Of a stretch of 64,000 nucleotides of DNA, positions 34,476-44,913 are shown one piece after another. Position 1 is the stretch's first letter; each line of letters starts with the position of its first letter. The notes beneath the pieces are model-generated. The model had not been told where the DNA came from. It worked only from the letters and a program-made list of their open reading frames with translations, and searched no databases. Source of the DNA: Prorocentrum cordatum (taxonomy: Eukaryota > Sar > Dinophyceae > Prorocentrales > Prorocentraceae); contig CAUYUJ010022526.1 of the NCBI GenBank assembly GCA_963575745.1, positions 568,208 through 632,207 of the forward strand, read 5' to 3'. Position numbers and translations under genes: made by a program.

Positions 34476-34736
34476 TTCGTTTGACGTTGGCCATACAGAA
34501 ACATAGAGGCGGTGGCGTTCTTCTTCTTCTTCTTCTCCTCCTCCTCCTCCTACTCCTCCCACCTCGGCCTCAGCATCCCTACTTCGCCCCCTTTCAGCAT
34601 GAAGGAAACAGAGGTCCTGGGGGTAGACGGATTTGGAAGGGCTTGGCGCGGAGGCAAGAGCCAGTCCCAGGAAGAACCCTCGCGGTTCAGGGTCCGTGTG
34701 GGCCAGGTCTCCTTTCCTTCGTGCTAATCTTTAGGA
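34476..34736. other. TTC/TCC run and mixed DNA; no gene seen
   Basis: A TTC/CTC run lies at 34518-34558. Nothing else was recognised. Confidence 0.35.
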
Positions 34737-34923
34737 GAACGAAGAATGACATAAACATACAAACTCGGATGTCCGCGCGGATTTCTCGGATCGGCGCTGG
34801 GGCCCCCTGGCGGCGGCTCCGGAGCCGCCCCTGGCGCGCTCCGCGCGCCAGGGATGGGTCCAGCGCCGATCCGAGGAATCCGCGCGGACCTCCGAGTTTT
34901 TATGTTTATGCCATTTTTCGTTT
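34737..34923. mobile_element. Foldback element C, copy 2
   Basis: Arms GAACGAAGAATGACATAAAC and ATGTTTATGCCATTTTTCGT pair almost end to end. Inner arms include GCGCGGATTTCTCGGATCGG and CCGATCCGAGGAATCCGCGC. The apex has GGCGGCTCCGGAGCCGCC and CTGGCGCGCTCCGCGCGCCAG-like palindromes. This copy is the more complete of the two. Confidence 0.85.
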
Positions 34924-35121
34924 CCCTCATCTTTGTCACTGCTCCCTCGTCCCTCCCTCCACCAACCGCCTCCTCCTTTTCCTGGCCATCACCTCGGTAC
35001 CTCAGCGTCGGCGCTGGCACGCCCTTGGTCGACAGCCCGTCCTGCTCCCGTTGAGTCTTATCTGGTTTGGCGTAATCCTGGACTGCATGCGGCCCAATAT
35101 TTTTTACTGGCCACCTTAAGC

Positions 35122-35255
35122 GGCAGGGGGCAAACAGAACTGCCCACTAGACAGCTGCCTCCTCCCGCGATGCCTCCTGCACGTTGGCCCGTAGGGGGCC
35201 GTGCAATTGCTAGCGGGAGGAGGCAAACATAACTGCCCTACAGACAGCTGGACGG
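35122..35255. repeat. Direct repeats around a short hairpin
   Basis: GGCAAACAGAACTGCCC...AGACAGCTG (35131) and GGCAAACATAACTGCCC...AGACAGCTG (35223) bracket an inverted pair CTCCTCCCGC and GCGGGAGGAG. This may be a small insertion with flanking duplication. Confidence 0.6.
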
Positions 35256-35772
35256 GGAAAGGACTGCTGACGATGCCACCATCACTAGCGAGTCCATCAG
35301 GCGCCTCAAAGCGACAGACGCCGAGACGGGGATCTGCACTCTACCTACCACTCCACCTACGCCATCGCCTACGCCCATGCCTACACCTTCGCCTACGCCC
35401 ACTCCGACGCCAGCACAGACCCCAGCACCGACGACACTGAGCAGCACCGCAGAGAGGGCGAGGGTGTATGAGGAGGCTAACGCCTATCTGAGCCACGCCG
35501 AGCCTCTTTTCCTTGGGCTAGCTCGCGACAGGCGCGAGGAGCCCTGCACTCCTGCTCGAGGTCGGCTCGAGAGGAACAGTAGCCACCCTCCACCAACCTC
35601 CCACTGCCCCCCGCCCCCGAGCTCTGCTGCTGCCTCCATGCCGTCTACTCCTCCTCCTCCTCCTCCTCCTCCTCCTCCTCCGTCTCGAAGCGATCGACCT
35701 TCCTTGCTTACAGCGCAGGGGAGAGGTCGGAGTCGCGGGCGAGGTCGTGGAAGGGGTCGCGCTTCGAGGTAG
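35236..35772 (+). CDS. Coding-like Pro/Thr-rich exon, unknown
   Basis: Frame of 35377 extended back to 35236 reads LPYRQLDGERTADDATITSE and later a Pro-Thr repeat (PTPSPTPMPTPSPTP), then ARVYEEANAYLSHAEPLF and a Pro run over a TCC microsatellite, ending in an Arg/Gly tail (GRSRGRGRGRGR) at TAG 35770. The middle segment is more protein-like than random GC-rich ORFs. I do not recognise a family. No ATG precedes it in frame, so it would be an internal or terminal exon. Confidence 0.3.
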   Translation, partial: PYRQLDGERTADDATITSESIRRLKATDAETGICTLPTTPPTPSPTPMPTPSPTPTPTPAQTPAPTTLSSTAERARVYEEANAYLSHAEPLFLGLARDRREEPCTPARGRLERNSSHPPPTSHCPPPPSSAAASMPSTPPPPPPPPPPPSRSDRPSLLTAQGRGRSRGRGRGRGRASR

Positions 35773-36289
35773 AGCTGGGCGCGGGCTCTCCGTATCCACG
35801 CAGAGCCGCTCGCACCACGCGAGCGGCGCCTTAATTGCACCGCTTTCGGGCGAGCACCGTCCAGGCCCCATCCGTTTTTTTGCGGGATTCTTGAATCTTA
35901 AGGTGCTTCGGACATTCGGTGTGAGTGTGTGTGTGGCCACCTTAATGACCTTTTAATATTTTTTATGGAGAGTCCCCTCGAGCTGCCTCCTGACACCCCT
36001 GTTCTCTTCCACATCGTTGGGGGGTCTCCAAGGGGAGGGTGGAAACGAGGGGGTGTGGATACCATGGCCGGGGCCATTGTGTCTGCTCGGATCTCATTGT
36101 CATGTCGCCATGCTCTTCTTTCAGCGCCCCCCCGAGCCCCCCTCGTCTGCACACGCGCCTCGGGCCACGCTTTGCGAACCCCCTCTCGGGCGCCCCCGAT
36201 CTCATCGTCCTCCCTCCCTCCTCCCGCCCTCTTCGCGCCCGTCGTCGTTGCTCCAGGGGGGAAGGCGGGAGGCGTAGGGGCGGGGGCGG
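35773..36289. other. No recognised gene
   Basis: Mixed DNA; ORFs on both strands without nameable domains. Confidence 0.35.
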
Positions 36290-36540
36290 GCGGGACCGCC
36301 CGAGAGGAAGAGGAGGAGGAGGAGGAAGAGGAGGAGGAGGAGGGGGAGGAGGAGGGGGAGGAGGAGTTGGAGAGCTCGTCGCCCTGAGGAGGAGGAGGAG
36401 GAGGAGGAGGAGGAGGAGGAAGAGTGGAGGAAGAGCAGGACAGGGGCGGAGGAGGGGCATGACGGGGGCGAAGGAGGAGCGGAGGAGGAGGAGGTGGAGC
36501 AGGAGGAGGTGGAGGAGTAGCACAAAGAGGCAAGCGAGGA
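36290..36540. repeat. GGA microsatellite
   Basis: Long GGA run with AGA and GTG interruptions; a second short GGA/CGA run lies at 36755-36835. Confidence 0.85.
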
Positions 36541-36797
36541 AGCAAAGAGCCCCCAACTTCTTCTCGCTGCGACGAAAACATCACCACGAGAGGTTTCGAC
36601 CCAGTGTCATCCTGCGGGGGCCCTCGCCACCAGCCCCCGAGACCGCCAACAAAACGGCCCAGGAGAAACACCTCGTCCCGCAGGAGGGATCTAGATCGGT
36701 TCGGGGGGCCCATGGCGACAGAAATCGTGACGCTGAAGTCCCGGGGAGGGGCAGGATCAAGAGGAGGAGGAGGAGGAGGACGACGACGAGGAGGAGT

Positions 36798-36832
<35 letters not shown>

Positions 36833-36835
36833 AGA

Positions 36836-37211
36836 GGTGTTGCATACTCTTGAAACTCTGCTGCTCCCAACCGTCTCGCATATCATAGTGCTCGCCGATG
36901 CGCGTTGCCGCAGTACAAAGGCCTGACCTTGTTGTTTATGGAACGCTGCGCTCCGAGTGTTTTTGTTTCGAGTTGTTGCCACCATTGTGGGAGTTAGGGG
37001 GCGAACCCGGATGGATGCCCACATTCCTTTATTCCACGAAGACCGTTCGGAACGATGCTCCCGTTTTCCTGCAGGCCCCACCTCGGTCCCTACCCCGTTT
37101 TCTACGTCCCTCCCGGGAGGAGGAGCGCCCTCGGTCGTCCCGCCCCCACCATTGCTCCTCCATTCCTTTTCCTTATAAATCATTTCTCCCGGTCTCACCC
37201 CGAGGCTAATT
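36836..37211. other. No recognised gene
   Basis: Ends in a pyrimidine-rich stretch and TTTTTTAG just before element L copy 2. Confidence 0.35.
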
Positions 37212-37870
37212 TTTTAGGGCGCACGGGGCGTTTCGCCTGAGACCTCCTCACCATTTATGAATTGGAGGCTTGAGAACTGGCAACAGTTTCACATATTGAT
37301 TGCGAGTGGTTTTCAAACTGTGGCTCTCGCCTTAGCTCCGCGCACGTTCGTTTTAAACATGTGCAAGGGTTTCATGGATTGGTGTTCAAAATATGGCTTT
37401 CGCTTTAGCGCCGCGAGCATTCGTTTTGAACATTTGCAAGAGGTTCACGGATTGAGGGCGGGTTGTTTTCAAAATGTGGATATCGTTTTATCGTCTCGCA
37501 CTTACGTTTGGAACACCCGCAAGAGCTTCACGGATTCCCATGATCAGCGTACCAGAAATGGCGTTTTAGAAGGATTAAGGGCTATGCGGGTGCAACAGTT
37601 ATGTTGGTTCGTGGTGCTGAAGTCCCATGAATCGCGTTCTGGCGATTCCAGATCGCCAGGACGCAGCAGTCAGGTTGATCCGTGGCGTGGAAATCCCGAG
37701 CAGATTTTGTTGGCATGCTTCAAGGTCTTCAAACGGTTGTCTTCCAACGAGGCAGTTCCCTCAATGGAAATGAGCCGTTGTAGGGGCCTATGAAGAGGAA
37801 ACTTGGGGGGAGGGGTAATTCCAACATCGTTGATGACTCTTGGAATTGCACTGGTCCTTCTCCTCCTCCT
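37212..37870 (+). repeat. Dispersed element L, copy 2
   Basis: Opens TTTTTTAGGGCGCACGGGGC (LGRTGRFA-stop) and carries the same internal modules (GTTTTCAAAATGTGG, GCGCCGCGAGCATTCGTTTT). It ends at a TCC microsatellite after GAATTGCACTGG. Confidence 0.75.
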
Positions 37871-38490
37871 CATCCTACTTGTCCTCCTCCTCCTCGTCCT
37901 CCTACTCCTACTCCTCCTCCTCCTCCTCCTCCTCCTCCTCCTCCTCCTCATCATCATCATCATCATACTCGTCCTCCTCCTCCTCCTCCTCGTCCTCCTG
38001 CTCCTACTCTTCCTCCTCCTCCTCCTCCTCCTCCTCCTCCTCCTCCTCCTCCTCCTCCTCTTCCCCCAGGACCTGCACTTCGTGGTGCCGGCCGGCGCGC
38101 GCCCTGGGGACAGCGCGTGCATCGAGGCGGGGGTGGGGCGGGGCGAGGCCCGACGAGGTGGGCGCCGCTGGCCTGCGCGCGCCGCCCCCTGGAATCTCGA
38201 CCTTCAGTCTTCGATCCTCCTCCTACCCCTCCTCCTCCTCCTCCTCCTCCTCCTCCTCCTCCTCCTCCCTCCTCCTCCTCCTCCTCTTGCTCCTTCTCCT
38301 CCTCCTCCACCACCTCCTCCTCCTCTTGCTCCTCCTCCTCCTCCTCCTCCTCTCCTCCTCCCCCTCTCCACTCCTCCTCCTCCTCCTCCTCCTTCTCCTC
38401 CTCCTCCTCCTCCTCCTCCTCCTCCTCCCCCTCCTCCTCCTCCTCCTCCTCCTCCTCCTCCTCCTCCTCCTTCCTCCTACTCCTCCCCTC
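37858..38490. repeat. Two TCC/CTC microsatellites with a 150-base island
   Basis: TCC runs at 37858-38060 and 38216-38490. The island 38061-38215 has a coding-like frame (QDLHFVVPAGARPGDSACIE) but no recognised family. Confidence 0.75.
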
Positions 38491-38615
38491 AGGTTTGACG
38501 CTTCCGAACAAATACAGCATCGCGACATACCGCGACACTCCTCTCCTCGAAGACCAGTCAGCCACGCGCAGAGTGGGGTGCATTCAACCCGCATAGGAAG
38601 GATTATCGGTTTACC

Positions 38616-38830
38616 CAGGTTCGGGTATAGCCAGGACCTCGGTGAAGGGGAGCCGGTTAGTGATTGGACCCCGAAGCCCGAAAAATGGATTGGAATAATT
38701 ATACCAGGTCTGCCGTAGCTGGTTTCCTTCGTGCGACGGCAGTTCCGGTTAGTGGAATGCGGCGGAGGGGGCGGCCCCGGGTACACATCATTAACCAGGT
38801 CCCACTAAATTCAGTCCCGCCAATGCCCGA
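38616..38830. repeat. Composite of repeat D and partial repeat N
   Basis: GGTTCGGGTATAGCCAGGAC at 38620 matches 47888. From 38749 (TTAGTGGAATGCGG...ACACATCATTAACCAGGTCC) the sequence matches the start of repeat N at 42508 and 48194. Confidence 0.65.
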
Positions 38831-39098
38831 CAGGTTGCCCCTGCATCCTCTTCGGCCCATCCTTGGCCGCTTCCGCTGGCCGCGCCCCGTTCACAAAGTG
38901 TCGACATGGCCTTCCAAGGCCCTTGCATCCTCATCCAGGGTCCTTATTATAGGGGCTGACTGTAGGGAGGATGGGGGAAGGCTTCTTAGAAGCACCCCCG
39001 CTTCTTTGAAGGCGCGGGCCTCATCTTTACATACGAGGCCCGCGCCCTCCAAGAAGTTGTCTCGTTCTGCAAAGCCTTTCCCCCTCCCCCATGCCCCT
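38831..39098. repeat. Dispersed repeat E, copy 3
   Basis: Most complete copy. Outer arms GGGGGAAGGCTTC and AAAGCCTTTCCCCC enclose inner pairs around GCTTCTTAGAAGC and GGCGCGGGCCTC/GAGGCCCGCGCC. Confidence 0.75.
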
Positions 39099-39107
39099 TG
39101 TGTTAAG

Positions 39108-39245
39108 TCGGGCATGAGGAATATTCAAATGTAGTCAATGAATCGTCTGGGGACGATGGTTCAACTATTTTCGATTAGTTGTGAGTAAGCTCTGACTATT
39201 CTCCATTTTTCCACCAAGGTCGGCCTGTAGGAGGACATGCCCGAC
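39108..39245. mobile_element. TIR element A, copy 1 (introner-like)
   Basis: 138 bases with perfect 10-base ends GTCGGGCATG and CATGCCCGAC. The interior is AT-rich compared with the surroundings. Other copies are at 40728-40873 and 47574-47725. Confidence 0.8.
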
Positions 39246-39780
39246 ATAACCCTTGTGTGCGCCGCCACGACAAAACGGGAGGATCAACCACGCGTGCGAT
39301 ACAGGTGACCACTCTTCGGAGTGACCTCTTAGTGCAGGCCCGCAGGGATCCTCCCCAGCCCCTGCCGGCGCGCTGGGCTTTGTTCCCCCCTCGCGGCCGC
39401 AGCGGCCCCCTTGAAGCCACGCTTGCCAGGAGGCGTACCAGCGGCGCGCCGCCGCCGGGAGCCCGTCACCTGTCAGCGTGTCGTTCCTCCGCCTTGGCGT
39501 CTGGAGGCACCCAGCACCCGACGACGGTCCCAAGGCGCCCCCAGCACGGCCAAGAGGCCTCAAGAGCGCCCCAATGCGGTCCCTCCTGTCCGAATCACTC
39601 GCGTCCTCGGGACCTTTCCTGTGCCCTGGGCGAGCACCGTGCGGGCTGCGGGGCCGGCCCAGGGGGGCTTGCAGCGGGGTAGCTCGTCGGATTGGGGGGG
39701 GGGGGGCATCTCCCTGCAGGGAAGATGGCAGACTTGCGTGATATCCGACACCGAGCCAAACCTCCGAGTCGGGTTGAGAT
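39246..39780. other. No recognised gene
   Basis: GC-rich DNA between elements A and B with long minus-strand ORFs but no nameable domain. Confidence 0.35.
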
Positions 39781-39951
39781 GATGGGCCTGTTTCCATTAC
39801 CACCAGCATAAGTTGGAGGGGGGAAGGAGGTGGAGTATGAGGAGGAGGAGGAGGAGGAGGAGGAGGAGGAGGAGGAGGAGGAGGAGGAGGACCCCCTCCC
39901 CTTCCTACTTATGGTGGTGGTGGTGGTGGTGGTGGAAAACAAGCCCACCAT
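39781..39951. mobile_element. TIR element B, copy 1, with GGA core
   Basis: Ends GATGGGCCTGTTTCCATTACC and GGTGGAAAACAAGCCCACCAT are inverted repeats. Inside, AGTTGGAGGGGGGAAGGAGG precedes a GGA microsatellite. It is homologous to 41757-41965. Confidence 0.8.
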
Positions 39952-40284
39952 GAGAGGATGACGCGGCGCGGCGATCGCGGCGGCCATGGATCGGGGCAAG
40001 TTTCTGTTGTCAAGGAGCGGCGTGCCTTTCCCCTGCCCCCCCGATCTCTGCGATGTAGGCGTGGTTCATAAGCAGTAAACAGCTAGCGACAGAGAGTTGT
40101 CAGTTCGTCCCACCATGGGCAGTCATGTTGTTTGGCTGGGGATCGATCGTATGCCACCAAGAAGTGGCACGCCGGCCCTTCCACTCACCCTGGCCAGTTC
40201 GCCTCTGATGTTTCTCGCCGCGGCGTCCTCATCATAGTTGTTTCGGGCACGTTTCTCGGGTCGGACGGATGGAAGTGATGGGGG

Positions 40285-40430
40285 AGCGGGGGTTTGAAAT
40301 TTGCTGCCTGCAGCTGGTCTCTGCCCGGCCGTGGGGCGCCTCCCTCGGTACATGGGCGCCTCTGGCGCCCGAAGGCGCCAGAAATAGCAGCTACGCGAGC
40401 TGATTCGCTAACCCCACCCCTGTATCTTCT
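40285..40430. mobile_element. Structured repeat J, copy 1
   Basis: About 145 bases resembling 47965-48100: CTGCCTGCAGCTGGTCTC, then a hairpin CTGGCGCC-CGAA-GGCGCCAG, then CGAGCTGATTCGC. The hairpin is kept in copy 2 with a different sequence. Confidence 0.65.
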
Positions 40431-40727
40431 CCTACGTTCGTCCCACCCCAGTTGCAGCCCTCGCCAGCTCGCCCAGCCTTGGCCACTGCCACTCTCACTG
40501 AGTTTTCAGATCCGCTTCCTCCAGCGTCCCTGCACACCTGGGGAGTTCGGTCGGGGCCCGCGGCGCCCCGATCACAGTGCCCGCGCTGCTGGCAAGAGGC
40601 GTTGACGGCGCGGCCCCCAAATGTGAGAAGGGACCCGAAGTGCCCGCGAGGCGTCACGTGCCTTCAAGAGAGGCGTGAGGCGGAACCGCACGACGCCGAG
40701 ATGGTTGCAAGAGGCCCATAAGGGTAA
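40431..40727. other. No recognised gene; flank of element A
   Basis: A coding-like frame (VTCLQERREAEPHDAEMVAR) ends at AAGGGTAAGTC, a good splice-donor match at the left edge of element A copy 2. Family unknown. Confidence 0.3.
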
Positions 40728-40873
40728 GTCGGGCCTGTCCCTTGCACAGGAGGAGTATTCAAACTAGTCAATCGTCAGGGGCATATTTTTTATTTGCATT
40801 ATCATTATGGTTGAGTATTGTTTGAAGATGTTTCATGTTTCTTCAAATCCGCCTGTCGGAGGACATGCCCGAC
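40728..40873. mobile_element. TIR element A, copy 2 (introner-like)
   Basis: Ends GTCGGGCCTG and CATGCCCGAC. Preceded by GGTAA so that GGTAAGTC forms a 5' splice consensus. Interior shares ACAGGAGGA and GTCAATCG with copy 3. Confidence 0.75.
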
Positions 40874-41175
40874 CGAACCATGAGGGCCCCAGGAAGCGCC
40901 CGAGACACCTCAAGGCCGGGTAAATTCACGATTGCGGAGGCCGCCCCGAACGGAGTCTTGGGCAAGTTCTCCATTGCAGAAGCCCGACCGTGCTTCCTGA
41001 AGACAGCGCGCCATGATGAGGCAGCACCTGGACGCAGCCACTGCTTGCACGATGCTGGGATCGCGCTGGCATCCCACCGGCGGACGCCTCTGTCTTAGGG
41101 CTCGAGCCCCTTCGGGTCGAGCCCGCGGCGCCCGAGCCCGCTCACACTCGCAGTCAAAACCGCACTCGCACGAAC

Positions 41176-41340
41176 GTGCGGAGTCCCGCGCGGACCTCGC
41201 AGATCGGCGCGCGGAGCGCGCCAGGCCCCCCCCCCCCCTCCGCGGCGGGCGGCCCGCGCGCCAGCGGCGGCGCCAGAGACGCCATCGAGGGGGGGGGGGG
41301 CAGCGCCGCTCCAAGAGGTCTGCGCAGAGCTTCGACGGTT
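41176..41340. repeat. Diverged relative of foldback C
   Basis: GCGCGGACCTCGCAGATCGG and GCGCGGAGCGCGCCAGG resemble the inner arms of element C, and CCAAGAGGTCTGCGCAGAG is the weak partner arm. Confidence 0.45.
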
Positions 41341-41609
41341 TGTCAAGGACAGGCCACAATGCCGTTCAGCGTGGTTTGGGCCCTGGATTTGTTATTCGTT
41401 TCGTTTTTCGTTGTTGCTTTCACGCCCCGCTTCGTCGTTCGCTTGCGGTTTGCACCAGCTTCGTTTTGAGCGTCCGTTCGACACGTTGGGCCTCGCTTCG
41501 TTATCCGTCGTCAACGCCATGCCGTTTTAGACATCCCTGTGGTCGGTCCCTGCACTTTGTGCTCGTGCGTTCCTTTCTTCCTCGGCCTGAGGGCTCCGGG
41601 CCCCGCGGC

Positions 41610-41753
41610 ATGGCGCAGGCCAAGGAGGCGCCAACCTCGGCCGCTGGCGGCGCCCCGCAAGCCGGCCTCTCGCGGTTCGACCGCCTCCTGGCCGAGCTGA
41701 AGCGCGAGCACGAGGCTGCGGCGCGCCAGCTGCACGGCAACCCGTCGCAGCAG
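41610..41753 (+). CDS. First exon of an unknown gene, helix-forming N-terminus
   Basis: ATG 41610 opens a 48-codon exon with an amphipathic segment FDRLLAELKREHEAAARQLH ending at CAG 41753. Similar short helices open some dinoflagellate ion-channel proteins I recall, and an EF-hand channel gene starts 7 kb downstream on the same strand, so this could be its 5' exon; no link is proven. The exon is followed by a GC donor and element B copy 2. Phase 0 splicing to 41969 keeps an open frame. Confidence 0.45.
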
Positions 41754-41968
41754 GCGACGGGCCCGTTTTCCACCACCAACCCCACAGGTTGGAGGGGGGA
41801 AAGAGGTGGAGGGTGAGGAGTCGGAGGAGGGGGACGGAGGAGGGGGACGGAGGAGGAGGAGGAGGAGGAGGAGGAGGAGGAGGACGAGGACGAGGACGAG
41901 GAAGAGGAGGAGGACCCCCTCCGCCTCCAATTTCCGGTGGTGGCGGTGGAAAACGAGCCCACCAGCAG
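41754..41968 (+). other. GC-AG intron formed by TIR element B, copy 2
   Basis: Nearly the whole intron is one element. Its ends GGGCCCGTTTTCCACC and GGTGGAAAACGAGCCC are inverted repeats, the interior has a GGA microsatellite, and CAGCAGG lies at both junctions (41748 and 41963) like a target duplication. Using GC at 41754 and AG at 41967-41968 joins the flanking frames in phase 0. Confidence 0.6.
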
Positions 41969-42049
41969 GACCCCTGGGCAGAGGATGGGTTGCGGACGCT
42001 GGCGGGCCTGGCCGACGATGCGGCGTGCGGACCTCGGAGGAAGAAAAAG
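41969..42049 (+). CDS. Second exon of the unknown gene
   Basis: Reads DPWAEDGLRTLAGLADDAAC, then a basic GPRRKKK, and ends at AAG before GTACCG, a possible donor at 42050. The frame stays open past that donor to 42100, so the end is uncertain. Family not recognised. Confidence 0.35.
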
Positions 42050-42507
42050 GTACCGACGCCGCTGCTCGTCCTGGAGATCCTTGTCAGAAGGCACCCCGGA
42101 AGAGGTCTGGGGAGTGACCGAGTAGCCCCAGATATGCCGTGGCTTGAGTCCTTCAACACTCAGGATGGAAAAAACACTCAGACACAATTGATCGCCGATT
42201 CCATGGGAAATTTGGGAAAATATGGGAAGTGGGGGGGAGGGACAAAAAACCCGAAAATGCAGGAAAACGTTGTGAATCCTGTTATTCGTGTGAATGTATT
42301 TGTGTGTCCCAGGGCCCTTCACACACGGGGCCTCTGGAAGTCCCGCCCCCTTCCGATGGGCCGTCTCTGGGCCAGCCCCGGGACCTGGCGAGGGCCCCCA
42401 GGTGGCCGAGAGGTGCCGGGAGCCGCCCGTCGTGGTTTTGGCGTTCACGGCGCGAGCAGGTCCGTGGGCGGCACCGGCCCCGTGTCTCTCGGAGGTTGAT
42501 AGACCTC

Positions 42508-42873
42508 GTGGAACGGGGCGGGGGGGCGTCCCCCAGTACACATCACTAAACCAGGTCCCACTAAACCCTGTTCTGCCCACGCCCGAGAGGTATGACCCGA
42601 AAACCATGGGGCCGCAGCGGAGGGAGGAGGAGGACATTGACAGAGGGGGCAACGACAGAGGGCGCAACCAAAGCTCAGGGGGGACATATCGATCCCCGAT
42701 CTCGGGGGTGCACAGACCTCCTACCCTGACACGTCGATCAAGGAATTGGCCGTTTTCGGTTCGCGAGAGCGCGTCGCGGCCGTCATTGTTGCGGTTCCAG
42801 GTCCGTCGGTTTCGGTCCCAGGCCGTTTTCACGAAGGGGAGGTGTACTAAAGGGAGGTTTGTCCACCGCCGAG
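42508..42873. repeat. Dispersed repeat N, copy 1
   Basis: About 365 bases matching 48194-48555 almost base for base, including ACATCACTAAACCAGGTCCC, GAGAGGTATGACCCGAAAAC and GGGAGGTTTGTCCACCGCCG. A 5' fragment is at 38749-38830. Confidence 0.9.
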
Positions 42874-42892
42874 TCTCAGTGGCGCGCTTGGG

Positions 42893-43125
42893 GGGGGAAG
42901 CGAGACGCCAGGAGGCCTCCTCAGAAGGCGGCGGGGCGCCTGAGAAGCCCTCGCGCCATGCCTGAGAAGCTTGGCTGCCGTGCCTCCAGGGAAGGCTCCG
43001 ACAGCTTCTCGGAGGGCGGGGGGGACTTCCGAGCCTTAGACTTGGCATCGCTCGGACGTGTGTTTTTTCTCGGCGAGGACCATCGAGGACCATCCTGGAC
43101 CATCGAGCAATTATTCACTGCGTGG
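42893..43125. repeat. Left arm of a 2.5-kb inverted repeat
   Basis: AAGCGAGACGCCAGGAGGCC, CAGAAGGCGGCGG and CAGCTTCTCGGAGGGCGGG recur in reverse complement at 45393 back to 45085. The arm ends in the left half of TIR element F (CATCGCTCGGACGT at 43047). Confidence 0.75.
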
Positions 43126-43269
43126 AGCTCCCCATATGTGCATCTACTCGCATGGACCTGTCCGCCGTGAATGTCTAGGCGCAAGAGCTTTCGAATATTA
43201 ACGGGCTTCAGTTGTGACGGTCTGGACATCAATCTAACTGCGAATGAATTGGAGTGTGAATGAGCCTCA

Positions 43270-43940
43270 GTAGTACGAGCGCGTCTCTGTGCATGAGCCT
43301 GGGGCCTCCTGGGGCCTCCTGAAACCTACTGGGGCTTCCTGGGGTCTCCAGGAGCCTCTTGGGACCTCCTGGGACCTCCTAGGAAGGTTTCGTGCCCCAG
43401 GAGAGGCGCAATCTATAGCAACAGACGTACATAAAACATTGCGGATTAGAGCCACAGAAGAAGGGCAATCTATAGGAACACGCGTAAAACACCAAGGACT
43501 CGTGCCCCAGGAGAGGCCCAATATATAGGAACATGAGTAAAACATTTAGGATTGTGTACACAGGAGAAGGACCATCTATAGAAACATACGTAGAACATCA
43601 AAGAATCGTGCTCCAGGTGAGGCCCAATCGATAGGAGCATACGTAAAACACATGGGATTGGAGCCACTCCTGTTGCCTTCTGAGGCCTCCTGCTCCTGGG
43701 GCCTCTCGGGGCCTCCTGTTGCCTTCCGAGGCCTCCTGGCGCTTCCTGTTGTCTCCTGGGGTCTCCTGTGGTTTCCTGAGGCCTTCTGGAGCTTCCTGGG
43801 CCTCCTGGAGCCTCTTGGGACATCCTGTGGCCTCTTGAGTCTTTCTGTGGCCTCCTGATGCCTCCTGGGACCTCATGTGGTCTCCTGGGGCCTCCTGGAG
43901 CCTGTTGGAGCCTCCTGTGGCATCCTGAGAAGAATCTGCG
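43270..43940. repeat. CCTCCTGGG runs around a ~57-base tandem array
   Basis: GGGGCCTCCT words fill 43300-43385 and 43675-43920. Between them about five units of ~57 bases share CCCAGGAGAGGC, CAATCTATAGGAACA and GTAAAACA. Confidence 0.8.
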
Positions 43941-43942
43941 CC

Positions 43943-44570
43943 CACGAGCCTGGCCACCAAAACAAGCAAACCGATCGAGACATCCTCAAAATCTGGCCCA
44001 CCTGGGGGGTGAAAATGAGCGCCTCGCTCGAGACATCCTCCAAATCTGCTCCGAAAGCGAAGGATGTTGAGCCCAGAAACAAGCAAACCGCCTGAGACAT
44101 CCCCACAAAATGGCCGCGAACGAGCCCGTGCAACCACCCCTGGCGGCTCCCCTTAGGGCCACGAGCCTGGCCACCAAAACAAGCAAACCGATCGAGACAT
44201 CCTCAAAATCTGGCCCACCTGGGGGGTGAAAATGAGCGCCTCGCTCGAGACATCCTCCAAATCTGCTCCGAAAGCGAAGGATGTTGAGCCCAGAAACAAG
44301 CAAACCGCCTGAGACATCCCCACAAAATGGCCGCGAACGGGCCCGTGCAAACACCCCTGGCGGCTCCCCTTAGGGGTGCTGAAACCAGCGCCCCGCCTGA
44401 GACATCCTCACAATCTGCTCTCCAAGCGAAGGATGTTGAGCCCGGAAACAGGCAAACCGCCTGAGACATCCCCACAAAATGGCCGCGAACGAACCCGTGC
44501 AATCACCCCTGGCGGCTCCTCTTAGGGGTGCTGAAACGAGCGCCCCGCCTGAGACATCCTCCAAATCTGA
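43943..44570. repeat. Tandem duplication, 217-base units then ~151-base units
   Basis: CACGAGCCTGGCCACCAAAA begins units at 43943 and 44160. Shorter third and fourth units begin at 44376 and 44527 (GTGCTGAAAC). The first two units are nearly identical, so the duplication is recent. Minus-strand ORFs here are repeat translations. Confidence 0.9.
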
Positions 44571-44582
44571 TGTGTGTTGAGT

Positions 44583-44845
44583 AAGTCTAGTATGAGTAGG
44601 TCTGAGTATGAGTATGCCTGAGTATGAGTAAGTCTGTGTATGAGTAAGTCTGTGTATGAGTAAGCTGTGTATGAGTACGTCTGGGTGTGAGTAAGTCTGT
44701 GTATGAGTAAGTCTGTGTATGAGTATGTCTGAGTGTGAGTCAGTCTGAGTATGAGTAGGTCTGAGTATGAGTAAATCTGAGTATGAGTAAGTCTGTGTAT
44801 GAGTAAGTCTGAGTATGAGCAAGTGTGAGTATGAGTAAGTCCGAC
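44583..44845. repeat. 16-base minisatellite
   Basis: Units like TATGAGTAAGTCTGTG repeat about 16 times with T/A and A/G variation. Confidence 0.9.
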
Positions 44846-44913
44846 AGGAGGGGAGGAGAAAAGAGGAGGAGGGAGGAGGAGGAGTAGGAGGCGTCCAAGT
44901 AATAACAAGAACC

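Noticed and set aside
43943-44500. Repeated minus-strand proteins (SGLLVSGLNILRF type)
   Set aside because: They are translations of the 217-base tandem units, whose length is not a multiple of three.
44583-44845. Telomere-like repeat
   Set aside because: The 16-base unit TATGAGTAAGTCTGTG does not resemble the TTTAGGG-type telomere expected for dinoflagellates, and it is internal.
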